Position numbers and translations under genes: made by a program. DNA of 39,866 nucleotides from an uncultured bacterium (GTDB taxonomy: Bacteria > Bacillota_I > Bacilli_A > RFN20 > CAG-826), in the NCBI GenBank assembly GCA_949291375.1, contig CASEVI010000008.1, forward strand, positions 1-39,866. The letters run 5' to 3'. The notes under the pieces are model-generated. The model made no database searches, was not told the origin of the DNA, and saw nothing but the letters and a program-made list of their open reading frames with translations. Below, one piece after another: positions 1 to 7,832 of this stretch (the stretch's first letter is position 1; each line of letters starts with the position of its first letter).

Positions 1-174
1 TTCTTTTGTTCATATTTCCTCCAATTGCTATAGTTAGCAACTGAAGAAATCCTATATTTTAAATTGGCGAAAACCAACTTTTTCATTATGGCGTTTACAC
101 AAGATAATAATTTTAAACTAATAGTATCAACATCCGATGAAAACCTATTTCAAATGAAACTCTTTGGAAATTAA
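1..174 (+). pseudogene. C-terminal remnant of unknown gene
   Basis: Frame 1 reads through to a TAA at 172-174 and encodes a plausible tail ending in ...SDENLFQMKLFGN, but it is interrupted by a TAG at 31-33. A terminator follows closely at 212-250, which suggests a real gene once ended here. I do not recognise the family. The rest of the gene would lie left of the window. Confidence 0.25.
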
Positions 175-211
175 AAATTTCTTTTACCAATATTTATTAA
201 TTTTAAGATTT

Positions 212-250
212 AAGTGTACAAAAATTTCAAGATGAAAATGTACACTTTTT
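212..250 (+). terminator. Rho-independent terminator
   Basis: Perfect 9-bp arms AAGTGTACA (212-220) and TGTACACTT (239-247) enclose a loop holding a further small TTTC/GAAA stem, followed by Ts. It would end transcription coming from the left edge of the window. Confidence 0.75.
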
Positions 251-865
251 CTTATCCTTTTAAAGCTCTCGATGAAGGTATTAAAAAGCTTTAGCTCATA
301 GAAATTATTTTATAAATGGTAGTCAAATAGAAAGTAATCTTTTTAAAGATCGTTTAGAGATTATTTCTCTAGGAGCTTTATTAAATTCTCCTTATTTAAA
401 TAAGGAGAAAGACTTAGCCTCTATTCCACCTATTAGAAGAAATGAAGTGATATGTAATTTTTTTACTTTTTTAAAATTAATGGAAAAGAAAGGGAAGAGA
501 TTTGATAAAATTCAAGAAGAGTATTCTCATTATGATAAAGTTTATTCACCATATGTCTCTTCATCTTCTTCATATTTTTCATTAATTTTACCAGATTTAT
601 TATTTAAGGGAGGAGTGGTGGTTTAAATGTTACTCCTAAAATATATATAAATGAAAAAAGAGATAATAAATACGATTTAGACATATTATCTTATTGTTTT
701 AATGAAGCAAAAAATGTTACATCTTATTTAAAAATAAAACCTTCCATCTTTTTTAGAAAAAACGTTATTGAGCCTCTTTTCAAAGATAATTATTTAATTA
801 AAAAGAATACAAGCAAAAAAGAATCAGTTTATTTTTCAAATAAGGAAAAGGTATTTATCGAATAA
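250..865 (+). pseudogene. Decayed AlbA_2/RecG-like ATP-binding regulator, C-terminal part
   Basis: Translating across at least two frame breaks gives the C-terminal half of the putative transcriptional regulators annotated as AlbA_2 plus HATPase_c_4 (RecG C-terminal-like) proteins. Recognisable pieces are a region like AHRNYFINGSQIE, then DRLEIISLGALL, then IPPIRRNEVICNFF and a MEKKGKRFDKI segment. It continues to GGVVV and a TAA near 626, then further family-like sequence to a TAA at 863-865. A TAG near 293 and shifts around 626 break it. The N-terminal DNA-binding half is absent. A second, partly overlapping copy lies at 4504-4871. Confidence 0.65.
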
Positions 866-1433
866 CACAAAATACTTCACTATTTAGTGAAGAAAATAGT
901 GAAGTAATAGTGAAGAAAACTTCATAATTACTTCAATAATTAAGATAATATACTAATAAAAGAATTAATAAATAAAGAAAATAATTAAAGAAGAAGTAAT
1001 ATTAATAAAAAAGAATCAATATCAATATTTATATTAATAAAGAATAATTTTCTTTTTAATTAAAAAAATTCCTCTTTTAAAAACAAAATTGAATAAATCT
1101 GAACTTACTATTAATCGTTATTTAAAAACTTTAGTAGATGATGAAATTATTAAAAGAAGTGGTTCAAGAAAAACTGCTCATTCGTAAATTATTGATGAAG
1201 ATTAATAATTTTCTTTTAAAAAAGAAAATTGATGGTTTAACTTGGCTATTTGACGATAATTATAGTGTTTTTAAAAGTTTTTAGAAAGGAAGAAACCGTA
1301 AATAATAGTGACAGACGGTCGTAACTTACTCTTAAGTTAACTCTTTTTCCTCTTGCCCATTATTAGTTTTATCATTAAACTTAACCTACAAATTTAAAAA
1401 CAGTTATTGCTACCTTTTAAAAGCAGGGTACCA
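496..1433 (+). repeat. Diverged duplication, copy 1 (order A then B)
   Basis: Block A (about 496-945, tail of the AlbA_2 gene plus a GTGAAG-rich stretch) and block B (about 1081-1433, winged-helix tail plus noncoding DNA ending CTACCTTTTAAAAGCAGGGTA) each have a close direct copy at 4504-4945 and 4157-4503. The block order is reversed there (B then A), so this is a permuted duplication rather than a simple tandem repeat. Confidence 0.7.
1085..1187 (+). pseudogene. Winged-helix tail fragment
   Basis: An uninterrupted fragment encodes KLNKSELTINRYLKTL followed by VDDEIIKRSGSRKT and a premature TAA at 1185-1187. This looks like the short helix-turn-helix that closes many AlbA_2-type regulators. 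The copy at 4157-4316 runs further, through GHWKLLIKIN. No start codon or ribosome site is attached. Confidence 0.45.
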
Positions 1434-1907
1434 ATTCTATTGCTATTTATTTTTTAAATACCAATCTTAAACTTATTTTATTTATTTAAAATTCATCTTT
1501 GATAACACTAGCAGTAGCTAGTTTAATATTTATATCATTTTTTTAACTTTATGTTTAAATAAAAAGTAAAACTTAAAGAAAATAAAATTAATGATTAAAC
1601 AATTATTAATTTTATTTGTCGTTTTTGTCTTTAAATTGCCCTTTTCTTTATTTCCCTAGTAAGGAAATAAGGAGTTATTCTTTGACAACTATATTTTCTT
1701 TTTAATTTGAGTTTTGACCACTTCTAAAAGTCTTATATTCTTTTATGAGGCTTTCTTAACTATTAAAAATCAGAAATCAATGAAGTTTTTCTTTTTTGAA
1801 AAGTAAAAATCTATATATAAACTTTAACTTTACTATTTATTTTGTGTTGTTATTTTCGTTTTTTTAGTATCTTTTCAGATTAGGTTTTGAGAATCTAAGA
1901 ACTTTAA
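1434..1907. other. AT-rich stretch without a recognisable gene
   Basis: I see no credible open frame, RNA gene or strong terminator in this stretch on either strand. It separates the decayed regulator block from the repeat-flanked ATPase gene. Confidence 0.5.
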
Positions 1908-1993
1908 AAAACCTAACTTTTTGCAAATTTTGTCATTTTCAAAACCTAACTTTTTGCAAATATTGGTGTTTTCAAAACCTAACTTTTTGCAAA
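1908..1993 (+). repeat. Three exact 20-bp repeats at 33-bp spacing upstream of ATPase gene
   Basis: The 20-mer AAAACCTAACTTTTTGCAAA occurs at 1908-1927, 1941-1960 and 1974-1993, each start exactly 33 bp after the previous one. The 13-bp spacers differ, except that both end in TTTTC, so repeats 2 and 3 are identical over 25 bp. A partial inverted copy (TTAGGTTTTGA) lies near 1880. The array ends 51 bp before the ATG of the DUF4143 ATPase. The spacing of about three helical turns would put protein-binding sites on one DNA face. Confidence 0.9.
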
Positions 1994-2001
1994 AAAACAT
2001 G

Positions 2002-2028
2002 TTGAAGTAACGATAAATGTGATATTAT
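2002..2028 (+). promoter_or_regulatory. Possible promoter of ATPase gene
   Basis: TTGAAG at 2002-2007 and TATTAT at 2023-2028 are separated by 15 bp, slightly short for a sigma-70 type promoter. The repeat array ends only 8 bp upstream of the -35 box, where an activator or autoregulator could act. Confidence 0.35.
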
Positions 2029-2044
2029 TAAAAAAAGGTGTGGT

Positions 2045-3388
2045 ATGTTTAAGAGAAAAATATTTAAACTTTTAATGGAGTGGAAAAATAGATCGAATGG
2101 TTCATCTGCCTTATTAGTAGAAGGCGCCAGACGTGTTGGTAAGACAACTGCTGTTGAATATTTCGCGAAGAATGAATTTAAAAACTATAAACTTATTGAT
2201 TTTTCCATTGCCTCAAAACTCATAATTGACACTTTTAATGATTTAAGTAATATAGAGAAATTCTTCGAACGTTTATTTTTAGCTTTAGAGATTAAGCCAC
2301 TTCCTAAAGGTAGTTTGATTATTTTTGATGAGGTACAATTTTGTCCAAAAGCTAGGCAAGCAATAAAAACTTTGGTTGCTGATAAGAGGTATTTTTATAT
2401 AGAAACCGGTTCTCTTGTTTCTATAAAGGAAAATGTAGATGATATTTTAATTCCTTCCGAAGAAGAAAACATTACACTAAATCCACTTGATTATGAGGAG
2501 TTTTTATGGGCGTGCGGATTAGAACATGAAGCCGAGCTTATAAAAGAACATTTTAATAAAAAAATTGGTTTTAACCCTGATATACATAGAAAATTAATGC
2601 AAAATTTTAGAACTTATGTCGCAATAGGAGGTATGCCAAAAGTTGTTGATACCTATCTTAAAACCAAAGATTATTTTCAAATCGACCGCGAAAAAAGAAA
2701 TATAGTTAATCTATATGAACAAGATTTAAAAAAGATAGATAATCGTTTTAATACGATATGTTCTTTAATTTGGAAACAAATGCCTTTCATGCTTACTAAG
2801 CATTCCACTAGATTCATCCTATCTTCTATAAATGAAAGAGCTGATTCAATTTTATTAACTAAAACTTTAGATAAATTAATTGAAACTAAAATGATTAATT
2901 GTGTATATAAATGTAGCGATCCAAGCGGTGGTTTCGCATTAAGTAAAGATGCTAATTCTTTTAAATTATATTATGCCGATACCGGCTTATTTACATCGAT
3001 AGTTTATATGAATAATTTAAATGATTTAGATAATGTATATCAAAGATTAATATTAGATAATCTACATACAAATTTAGGAATGCTTTTCGAAAATATTTCA
3101 TCACAAGCCTTAGTTTCTAAAGGTTTAGAACCATATTATTATGCTTGGGAAGATAATAAGAATGGGAAGATAAAAAAATATGAAATTGATTTTTTGGTTT
3201 ATGAAAACGGAAAAACAATTCCATTTGAAGTTAAATCAAGGAACGTTTCTAACAAATCTTCTTTAGATGAGTTTAGAATTAAATTTGCAAAAAAAATAGG
3301 TGATAAATATATTGTTTCTCCTCGAAATTTTAAAAAAGAGGATAAATTAATTTATTTGCCATATTACATGCTATTCGCAATAGATTGA
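2045..3388 (+). CDS. AAA ATPase with C-terminal DUF4143 domain
   Basis: The 447-residue protein has the normal length and domain order of the AAA-DUF4143 family. The N-terminal P-loop domain carries the Walker A motif GARRVGKTT (about residues 27-35) and Walker B LIIFDEVQF (about 91-99), followed by a sensor-like ETGS. The C-terminal domain has the family's nuclease-like layout: LFENISSQAL, then YEIDFLVYENG and PFEVKS. The biological role of this widespread family is unsettled; mobile-element or toxin-like roles have been suggested. It is the only intact member among four copies or remnants here (also 3542-3951, 11718-13094, 17619-18480). The start is supported by an AAGGTG-type ribosome site a few bases upstream. 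Confidence 0.9.
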   Translation: MFKRKIFKLLMEWKNRSNGSSALLVEGARRVGKTTAVEYFAKNEFKNYKLIDFSIASKLIIDTFNDLSNIEKFFERLFLALEIKPLPKGSLIIFDEVQFCPKARQAIKTLVADKRYFYIETGSLVSIKENVDDILIPSEEENITLNPLDYEEFLWACGLEHEAELIKEHFNKKIGFNPDIHRKLMQNFRTYVAIGGMPKVVDTYLKTKDYFQIDREKRNIVNLYEQDLKKIDNRFNTICSLIWKQMPFMLTKHSTRFILSSINERADSILLTKTLDKLIETKMINCVYKCSDPSGGFALSKDANSFKLYYADTGLFTSIVYMNNLNDLDNVYQRLILDNLHTNLGMLFENISSQALVSKGLEPYYYAWEDNKNGKIKKYEIDFLVYENGKTIPFEVKSRNVSNKSSLDEFRIKFAKKIGDKYIVSPRNFKKEDKLIYLPYYMLFAID

Positions 3389-3541
3389 TGTTAATTGTAA
3401 AAATATAACTAAAGAAAAAAGAAGTTGATAAAAAAACGAAAGAATTTGGTATTTATGCTGGTCCGGTTGGGCCAAGAAAATTTTCGAATTGGCTTTAATA
3501 TTATGCTAATTAAAAATAAATCTTGCTCATTTTTCGCAATC

Positions 3542-3951
3542 TTAAAAATTCAAACTATCATCATTCAGCAAAAATTCTTTTAATTCAATTGTTAAATATC
3601 CTTTTTCATTTGTTCTTGGTTTTATGGATTTATTTACAATAATAATTATCTTAAATGAATCGTTTATATTATCAAAAGAATTTGTTTCTTGTTTAAATTT
3701 TTCCTCGTTATAAATGTCATATGCACTTTGGATTAAATATTTTTTCGACCTAAATTTGCTACAAAATCGACTTCAAAATATTTTCTTTCAGTTTTATCAT
3801 TTACAATTGTTCTTTTAAGAACTACTCCAACATCAACATTAAAAGCTCGATATTTAAGTTCATTAAAAATTATATTTTCCATAATATGATTATCTTCAAT
3901 TTGTCTAAAGGAAAGCTGAGCATTTCTTAAACCGAGATCTTCAAAATACAC
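3542..3951 (-). pseudogene. C-terminal remnant of another AAA-DUF4143 ATPase
   Basis: The minus strand encodes YFEDLGLRNAQLSFRQIEDN, then ENIIFNELKYRAFNVDVGVV and FEVDFVANLGRK. After a one-base shift near 3735 it continues LIQSAYDIYNEEKF to DSLNF and a TAA. These are hallmarks of the DUF4143 domain of a subfamily different from the gene at 2045. The whole ATPase half is missing; the right end is cut off abruptly against unrelated sequence at about 3952. Confidence 0.75.
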
Positions 3952-4143
3952 TTTAAAAGGTGAAGAAAGATATTTTTACGTTCATAAAAATCCAAATATC
4001 GTTGATTATAAACATGAAATACTTGCAAAATATCAAAAAATGTTTAAAGAGTTAGGAGCTTATTTAGGAAAAACTTTAGATGTTAATAAGGTCAAATATT
4101 TTGAAAGATTTTTTGATTTAGAGCTGAACGAACAAAATATGTG
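3952..4143 (+). pseudogene. C-terminal shred of unknown gene
   Basis: An open frame without a start codon encodes a tail reading GEERYFYVHKNPNIVDYKHE, then KYQKMFKELGAYLGKT and YFERFFDLELNEQNM, ending at TGA. The composition looks protein-like but I cannot assign a family. It is sandwiched between an ATPase remnant and a duplicated winged-helix shred, so it is probably debris. Confidence 0.25.
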
Positions 4144-4156
4144 ACTTTCATTTGGT

Positions 4157-4316
4157 GAAAATAAAATTAAATAAATCAAAAGCTACTATTTATCGTCATT
4201 TAAAAACTTTAATAGATGATGGAATTATTAAAAGAAGTGGTTCAAGAAAAACTGGTCATTGGAAATTATTGATAAAGATTAATAATTTTCTTTCAAAAAT
4301 AAAATTCATAATTTAA
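4157..4316 (+). pseudogene. Winged-helix tail fragment, second copy
   Basis: This is the better-preserved copy of the fragment at 1085-1187. It encodes KLNKSKATIYRHLKTLIDD, then GIIKRSGSRKTGHWKLLIKI, typical of the HTH that closes AlbA_2-type regulators. It has no start and is followed by noncoding DNA shared with 1210-1433. Confidence 0.5.
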
Positions 4317-4503
4317 TTTGATAAATTTAGATAAATATCTTGTTTTTGATTAATTTGAAGAAAGAAAAAGATGAATAATAATGATGACAGATGATAGTAA
4401 ATTACCACCTTGTTTTCACTTTTTCCTCTTGCTAATTGTTATTTTATCATTAATCTAAATTTACAAATTTAAAAACACTTATTGCTACCTTTTAAAAGTA
4501 GGG

Positions 4504-4871
4504 TAGAGGATTTGATAAAATTGAAGAAGAGTATTCTCATTATGATAAAGTTTATTCACCATATGTCTCTTCATCTTCTTCATATTTTTCATTAACTTTA
4601 CCAGATTTATCATTTAAGGGAGGAGTGGTGAGTTTAAATGTTACTCCTAAAATATATATAAATGAAAAAAGAGATAATAAATACGATTTAGACATATTAT
4701 CTTATTGTTTTAATGAAGCAAAAAATGTTAACTTAAAACTAAAACTTTCCACCTATTTTAGAAAAAACGTTATTGAGCCTCTTGTTAAAGATAATTATTT
4801 AATTAAAAAGAATATAAGCAAAAAAAGAATCAGTTTATTTTTCAAATAAGGACAAGGTATTTATCGAATAA
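4504..4871 (+). pseudogene. AlbA_2/RecG-like regulator remnant, second copy
   Basis: The sequence encodes GFDKIEEEYSHYDKVYSPYV, then LPDLSFKGGVV. After a break it continues VTPKIYINEKRDNKYDLDI, LSYCFNEAKN and STYFRKNVIEPLVKDNYLI. The longest clean frame (4625-4849) runs out early because an A7 run has one base more than the A6 run of the copy at 250-865. Restoring the frame extends it to the same KVFIE ending and a TAA at 4869-4871. The N-terminal part was lost at the duplication joint. Confidence 0.65.
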
Positions 4872-4970
4872 CACAAAATACTTCACTATTTAGTGAAGAA
4901 AATAGTGAAGTAACAGTGAAGAAAACTTCATAATGACTTCACTATTTTTAAAGTAATATTTCCTTTTAAA

Positions 4971-5012
4971 TCTAAAACTTACTTGTGCAATTTTGCATAA
5001 GTAAGTTTTAGA
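4971..5012. repeat. Near-perfect 20-bp inverted repeat
   Basis: TCTAAAACTTACTTGTGCAA (4971-4990) pairs with 4993-5012 with one G-T wobble and only two bases between the arms. No T tract follows, so a terminator role is doubtful. It lies between the decayed regulator block and the yebC-like gene. Confidence 0.7.
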
Positions 5013-5207
5013 TAGATTAGTTTTGATTAAATTATTAAAAATTATTTATAAATTGAATCTATTTTATATATCAATTTGTCATTATTTATTAGAATTTCAC
5101 GATATTTTAATAATTATTGAATACTTATTTAATAAGTAATAAAATTAAAAAGATTTATTTAAGAATAAATAAATTTTTTATTATTAATTTAAAAGGAGAA
5201 GAAGAAT

Positions 5208-5924
5208 ATGGGAAGACATTTTGAAGTAAGAGCTGCTTCCATGGCTGCAACTGCAAAAAAGAAAAGTGCAATTTATATGCGTGCCTCAAAAGAAATCTAT
5301 ATGGCCGCTAAAAAGGGTGTTCCTGATCCTAACTCCAATCTTGCTTTAAGAAGTGCAATTGATAAATATAGAAAACAATGTCCAAAAGATGTTATTGATA
5401 GAGCAATTAAAAAAGCTCAAGGCGGAGATAATACTTCTTATATTGAAGGAAGATATGAAGCTTTAGGTCCAGCTGGTTCACTTTTAATTATTGATACATT
5501 AACTGATAATTCAAATAGAGCTTTAGTAAATGTTAGAACAATTGTTACAAGAAAAGGTGGACAACTTGGTAGTGTTTCTTATAATTTTGATCATGTTGGA
5601 TTATTAGATTTTAAATATGAAGGCAGTGAAGATAGTTTAGAAGAAGCATTAATTTTAAATGATGTTGACGTTAGAAGTATTGATAATGAAGATGGCGAAG
5701 TCGAAGTTATTGTTTCACCTTCTGATTTTGAAAAAGCAAAAGAAGCTTTAAAAACATTAGGAGTTGAAGATTTTGAAGCTGCTGAAATTACAATGCTTGC
5801 AAATGATAAAATTACATTAAGTGGAGAAGAATTAACTAAATTTAAAGATTTACTTGATCAACTTGATGATTGTGAAGATGTTCAAAATGTTTATCATAAT
5901 GTTGATTTATCAGCATCTAACTAA
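5208..5924 (+). CDS. YebC/PmpR family protein, YeeN-type
   Basis: The 238-residue protein matches the YebC/PmpR/TACO1 family, three-domain cytoplasmic proteins now viewed chiefly as translation factors that help ribosomes through difficult (for example proline-rich) stretches, formerly annotated as transcription regulators. The MGRHFEVRAASMAATAKKKS start (rather than MAGHSKWANIKHRK), the KKGVPDPNSNLALRSAI and RYEALGPAGS segments and the VQNVYHNVDL tail place it with the YeeN paralogue group. AAAGGAGAAG sits just upstream of the ATG. It is monocistronic, closed by the terminator at 5963-6004. Confidence 0.93.
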   Translation: MGRHFEVRAASMAATAKKKSAIYMRASKEIYMAAKKGVPDPNSNLALRSAIDKYRKQCPKDVIDRAIKKAQGGDNTSYIEGRYEALGPAGSLLIIDTLTDNSNRALVNVRTIVTRKGGQLGSVSYNFDHVGLLDFKYEGSEDSLEEALILNDVDVRSIDNEDGEVEVIVSPSDFEKAKEALKTLGVEDFEAAEITMLANDKITLSGEELTKFKDLLDQLDDCEDVQNVYHNVDLSASN

Positions 5925-5962
5925 TTTAGTCTTTATATTTATATATCTATTAACAATAATTA

Positions 5963-6004
5963 AGAAAAATATCGCTAATAATAAGAAGCGATATTTTTCT
6001 TTTA
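5963..6004 (+). terminator. Rho-independent terminator after yebC-like gene
   Basis: Fourteen-base arms AGAAAAATATCGCT (5963-5976) and AGCGATATTTTTCT (5987-6000) enclose a 10-base loop, followed by TTTT. Confidence 0.85.
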
Positions 6005-6076
6005 ATAAGTAAAACAAATAACAATCTTATTATTTATAATGATAGGTATAATTAATTTAAGTAGAAGAATATAAAA

Positions 6077-6295
6077 ATGAAAAAAGCCATTAATGAAGCA
6101 AAAGAAAGAATAAAGTTAAATAAGAAACTTTTTAAAAAAGTTGAGGAAAATAAAGAATTTGCCAAAAAATTTGTTCTTGAGCACGGAGGAACAGATGAAG
6201 AGTTGGTTCCAGTTAGAAGGAACGATTGTTTTAAGATTTCTTTAAGTTATTTTTTTAAAAAAGTTAAGAAATTATCATATTTGAAAAATTTTTAG
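6077..6295 (+). CDS. Small basic protein, stop-loss paralogue of 7016-7177
   Basis: The 72-residue frame is highly charged and alpha-helical in style. Residues 28-51 (KKFVLEHGGTDEELVPVRRN and DCF) closely match the end of the 53-residue protein at 7016-7177, which ends RRNDWF and stops. Here one G appears lost from GATTGG near 6227, which turns Trp into Cys and removes the in-frame TAA. This adds about 20 lysine- and phenylalanine-rich residues. The family is unknown to me. It may be a decayed or C-terminally extended copy. Confidence 0.55.
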   Translation: MKKAINEAKERIKLNKKLFKKVEENKEFAKKFVLEHGGTDEELVPVRRNDCFKISLSYFFKKVKKLSYLKNF

Positions 6296-6344
6296 CATAA
6301 ATTTTTGAATTTTAGCATTCTTGTATTATATAAAGGTAAATATA

Positions 6345-6944
6345 ATGGCAAGAACTACAAGAAAATCAAAAATTATAAATTTTAGAGAAGGTTTAATTTC
6401 TTATTCTATATTAATTGTTTTAATTTTATGTGCATTAGCAGTTTCCGTTTATTCTTTAATTTTATTTTTTAATAGCGGAAATAAAGAATATTCTTTATTA
6501 GGTATTATAGCTTCATCTATTATTGGTTTATTAGCTGGTTCTATACAAATAACGTTATTATTAAAAAGTAGAAGTGAAAAAAGAATAATTGATAGACGAA
6601 CAATAATTGAAAAAGCTTTTTATTTTTCCTATGAATTGAATAAATACAATCGTTTAATAAATGAATTATGTAATGCATCAGATGATGTTTATAAAAATAT
6701 AAATACTTTATTATTTTTTCTTATAAGAAATAAATTTTTGAAAAAATATTTTTCTGATATAGATGGTATTATTTGCGAACTTATAAAACTATTTAAACTT
6801 TTGGAAGAAATATTATATCGAAGATACTATTCTGGAATAACTGTTGAAAAGGACTTTGATAAAATCATTTTTAAAAATGTCATCGCAATTCTTGGGCTTC
6901 TGAAAAGTTATTATTTCTTGATAAAAAATAGATATTTTTTTTAA
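6345..6944 (+). CDS. Membrane protein with two N-terminal helices, unknown
   Basis: The predicted 199-residue protein has a basic N-terminus (ARTTRKSK), two hydrophobic helices (about residues 18-45 and 50-75), then a lysine-rich cytoplasmic part of about 120 residues with leucine/isoleucine-rich helices. I choose ATG 6345 because TAAAGGT lies about 8 bases upstream; an in-frame ATG at 6321 lacks such a site. It is flanked by the two related tiny genes (6077 and 7016), so the three may share a history. The family is not recognised. Confidence 0.65.
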   Translation: MARTTRKSKIINFREGLISYSILIVLILCALAVSVYSLILFFNSGNKEYSLLGIIASSIIGLLAGSIQITLLLKSRSEKRIIDRRTIIEKAFYFSYELNKYNRLINELCNASDDVYKNINTLLFFLIRNKFLKKYFSDIDGIICELIKLFKLLEEILYRRYYSGITVEKDFDKIIFKNVIAILGLLKSYYFLIKNRYFF

Positions 6945-7015
6945 TTCAAAGTATTACTTTAATTTAATAGAAAAATTCTATTCTAAAAGTTATAATAATG
7001 ACAAGGTGAGCAACG

Positions 7016-7177
7016 ATGAAAAAGATGACTAAAGAAGAAATCAGAAAATATTTAGGAAGATCTAAAGAAATTCGCAAAAGAAACAAAAAGTATGAAGATT
7101 TTGCTGAGAAATATATTCTTGAAAATGGCGGAACTGATGAAGATTTAGTTCCTATAAGAAGAAACGATTGGTTTTAG
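7016..7177 (+). CDS. Small basic protein ending RRNDWF
   Basis: This 53-residue protein starts MKKMTKEEIRKYLGRSKEIR, continues with a charged helix and ends in GGTDEDLVPIRRNDWF and TAG. AAGGTGAG is placed properly before ATG 7016. Its last 25 residues match those of the paralogue at 6077, keeping GGTDE-LVP-RRND almost unchanged. That points to selection on the C-terminal motif. I do not recognise the family or its function. Confidence 0.65.
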   Translation: MKKMTKEEIRKYLGRSKEIRKRNKKYEDFAEKYILENGGTDEDLVPIRRNDWF

Positions 7178-7254
7178 TGTCTTCATTTTTGTGTAACCGC
7201 TTTCATAATAGAAGAAATAATAAAAATTGAATTTTATTTTAATTATAAACATTG

Positions 7255-7285
7255 AAAAATACGATAATTATCGTATTTTTCTTTT
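7255..7285 (+). terminator. Rho-independent terminator upstream of exporter operon
   Basis: AAAAATACGAT and ATCGTATTTTT form perfect 11-bp arms around AATT, followed by CTTTT. It isolates the exporter operon promoter from upstream transcription. Confidence 0.85.
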
Positions 7286-7331
7286 AACTTTTATAAAATT
7301 AATTATGCTTGATTAATATATAAAAATTCTC

Positions 7332-7360
7332 TTGATTTTAGTTCGTTTAAAAACTATAAT
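7332..7360 (+). promoter_or_regulatory. Promoter of marR-ABC operon
   Basis: TTGATT at 7332-7337 and a perfect TATAAT at 7355-7360 are 17 bp apart. The predicted transcript would begin near 7367, leaving a leader of only about 16 bases before ATG 7383. Confidence 0.85.
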
Positions 7361-7380
7361 TTTGTTCGAAAACGAACTAA
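7338..7380. promoter_or_regulatory. MarR-type operator overlapping the promoter
   Basis: TTAGTTCGTTT (7338-7348) and AAACGAACTAA (7370-7380) form a perfect 11-bp inverted repeat centred on the -10 box. A second dyad GTTCG-AAAA-CGAAC (7364-7377) overlaps the right arm. Binding by the adjacent MarR protein here would block RNA polymerase, the usual negative autoregulation in this family. That the adjacent protein binds is inferred. Confidence 0.8.
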
Positions 7381-7382
7381 TT

Positions 7383-7832
7383 ATGGAAAAGACAGTATCT
7401 TACTATTTACATTATTTATCTCGTTATATTTCTAAGAAACTAGAAAGATATGACAAAGAAAACGGAATTTCATCTCATGATTGCATGGTAGTTGATTATA
7501 TTTGTCATAGAGAAAATGAAAATCTAGATACAATTCAAAAAGATATTGAAGATGAGTTTTATATTGGTAAGGCTGTTGCAAGTGATCTTATTTCTTCTTT
7601 AGAGAAAAAAGGTTATATCGAAAGAAGAGTTGATCCTTCAGATCAAAGAAAAAAGATATTAACTGTAACAAAAAAAGGCCATGATTTTAATGATTTTAAT
7701 CTTGAAAAAGTAAAAAAATTCGACAATCAATTGACTGATAAATTAAAGAAGAAAGATAGAGACACTTTATTCAAATTATTCGAAGAATTGATTTTGAAAA
7801 TTAGGGAGGAAGAAAATGACGAAAAGTATTAA
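7383..7832 (+). CDS. MarR family transcriptional regulator
   Basis: The 149-residue protein shows the MarR winged-helix plan: a dimerisation helix (VSYYLHYLSRYISKKLERYD), the DNA-binding HTH (IQKDIEDEFYIGKAVASDLI) and the wing KKGYIERRVDPSDQRKKILT. I choose ATG 7383 because the promoter's -10 box ends at 7360; a frame extended to 7332 would start inside the promoter. No clear ribosome site precedes it. The gene ends 17 bases inside the first ABC gene, so it is co-transcribed and likely represses the exporter until a toxic ligand binds. Confidence 0.92.
   Translation: MEKTVSYYLHYLSRYISKKLERYDKENGISSHDCMVVDYICHRENENLDTIQKDIEDEFYIGKAVASDLISSLEKKGYIERRVDPSDQRKKILTVTKKGHDFNDFNLEKVKKFDNQLTDKLKKKDRDTLFKLFEELILKIREEENDEKY

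Larger units (their letters stand above)
4157..4945 (+). repeat. Diverged duplication, copy 2 (order B then A)
   Basis: Block B (4157-4503) is joined directly to block A (4504-4945). The joint lies at GGGTAGAGG, which resembles both GGGTACC at the end of the other B block and GGGAAGAG at the start of the other A block. This suggests a microhomology joint. Confidence 0.65.

Noticed and set aside
1908-1993. CRISPR-like array
   Set aside because: There are only three 20-bp repeats with 13-bp spacers that partly resemble each other, far shorter than CRISPR spacers, and there are no cas genes. A binding-site array fits better.
2045-3388. Use of TGA as Trp (mycoplasma code)
   Set aside because: TGA ends this intact gene at its expected length, and Trp is coded by TGG throughout, so the standard code applies despite the AT-rich Mollicute-like appearance.
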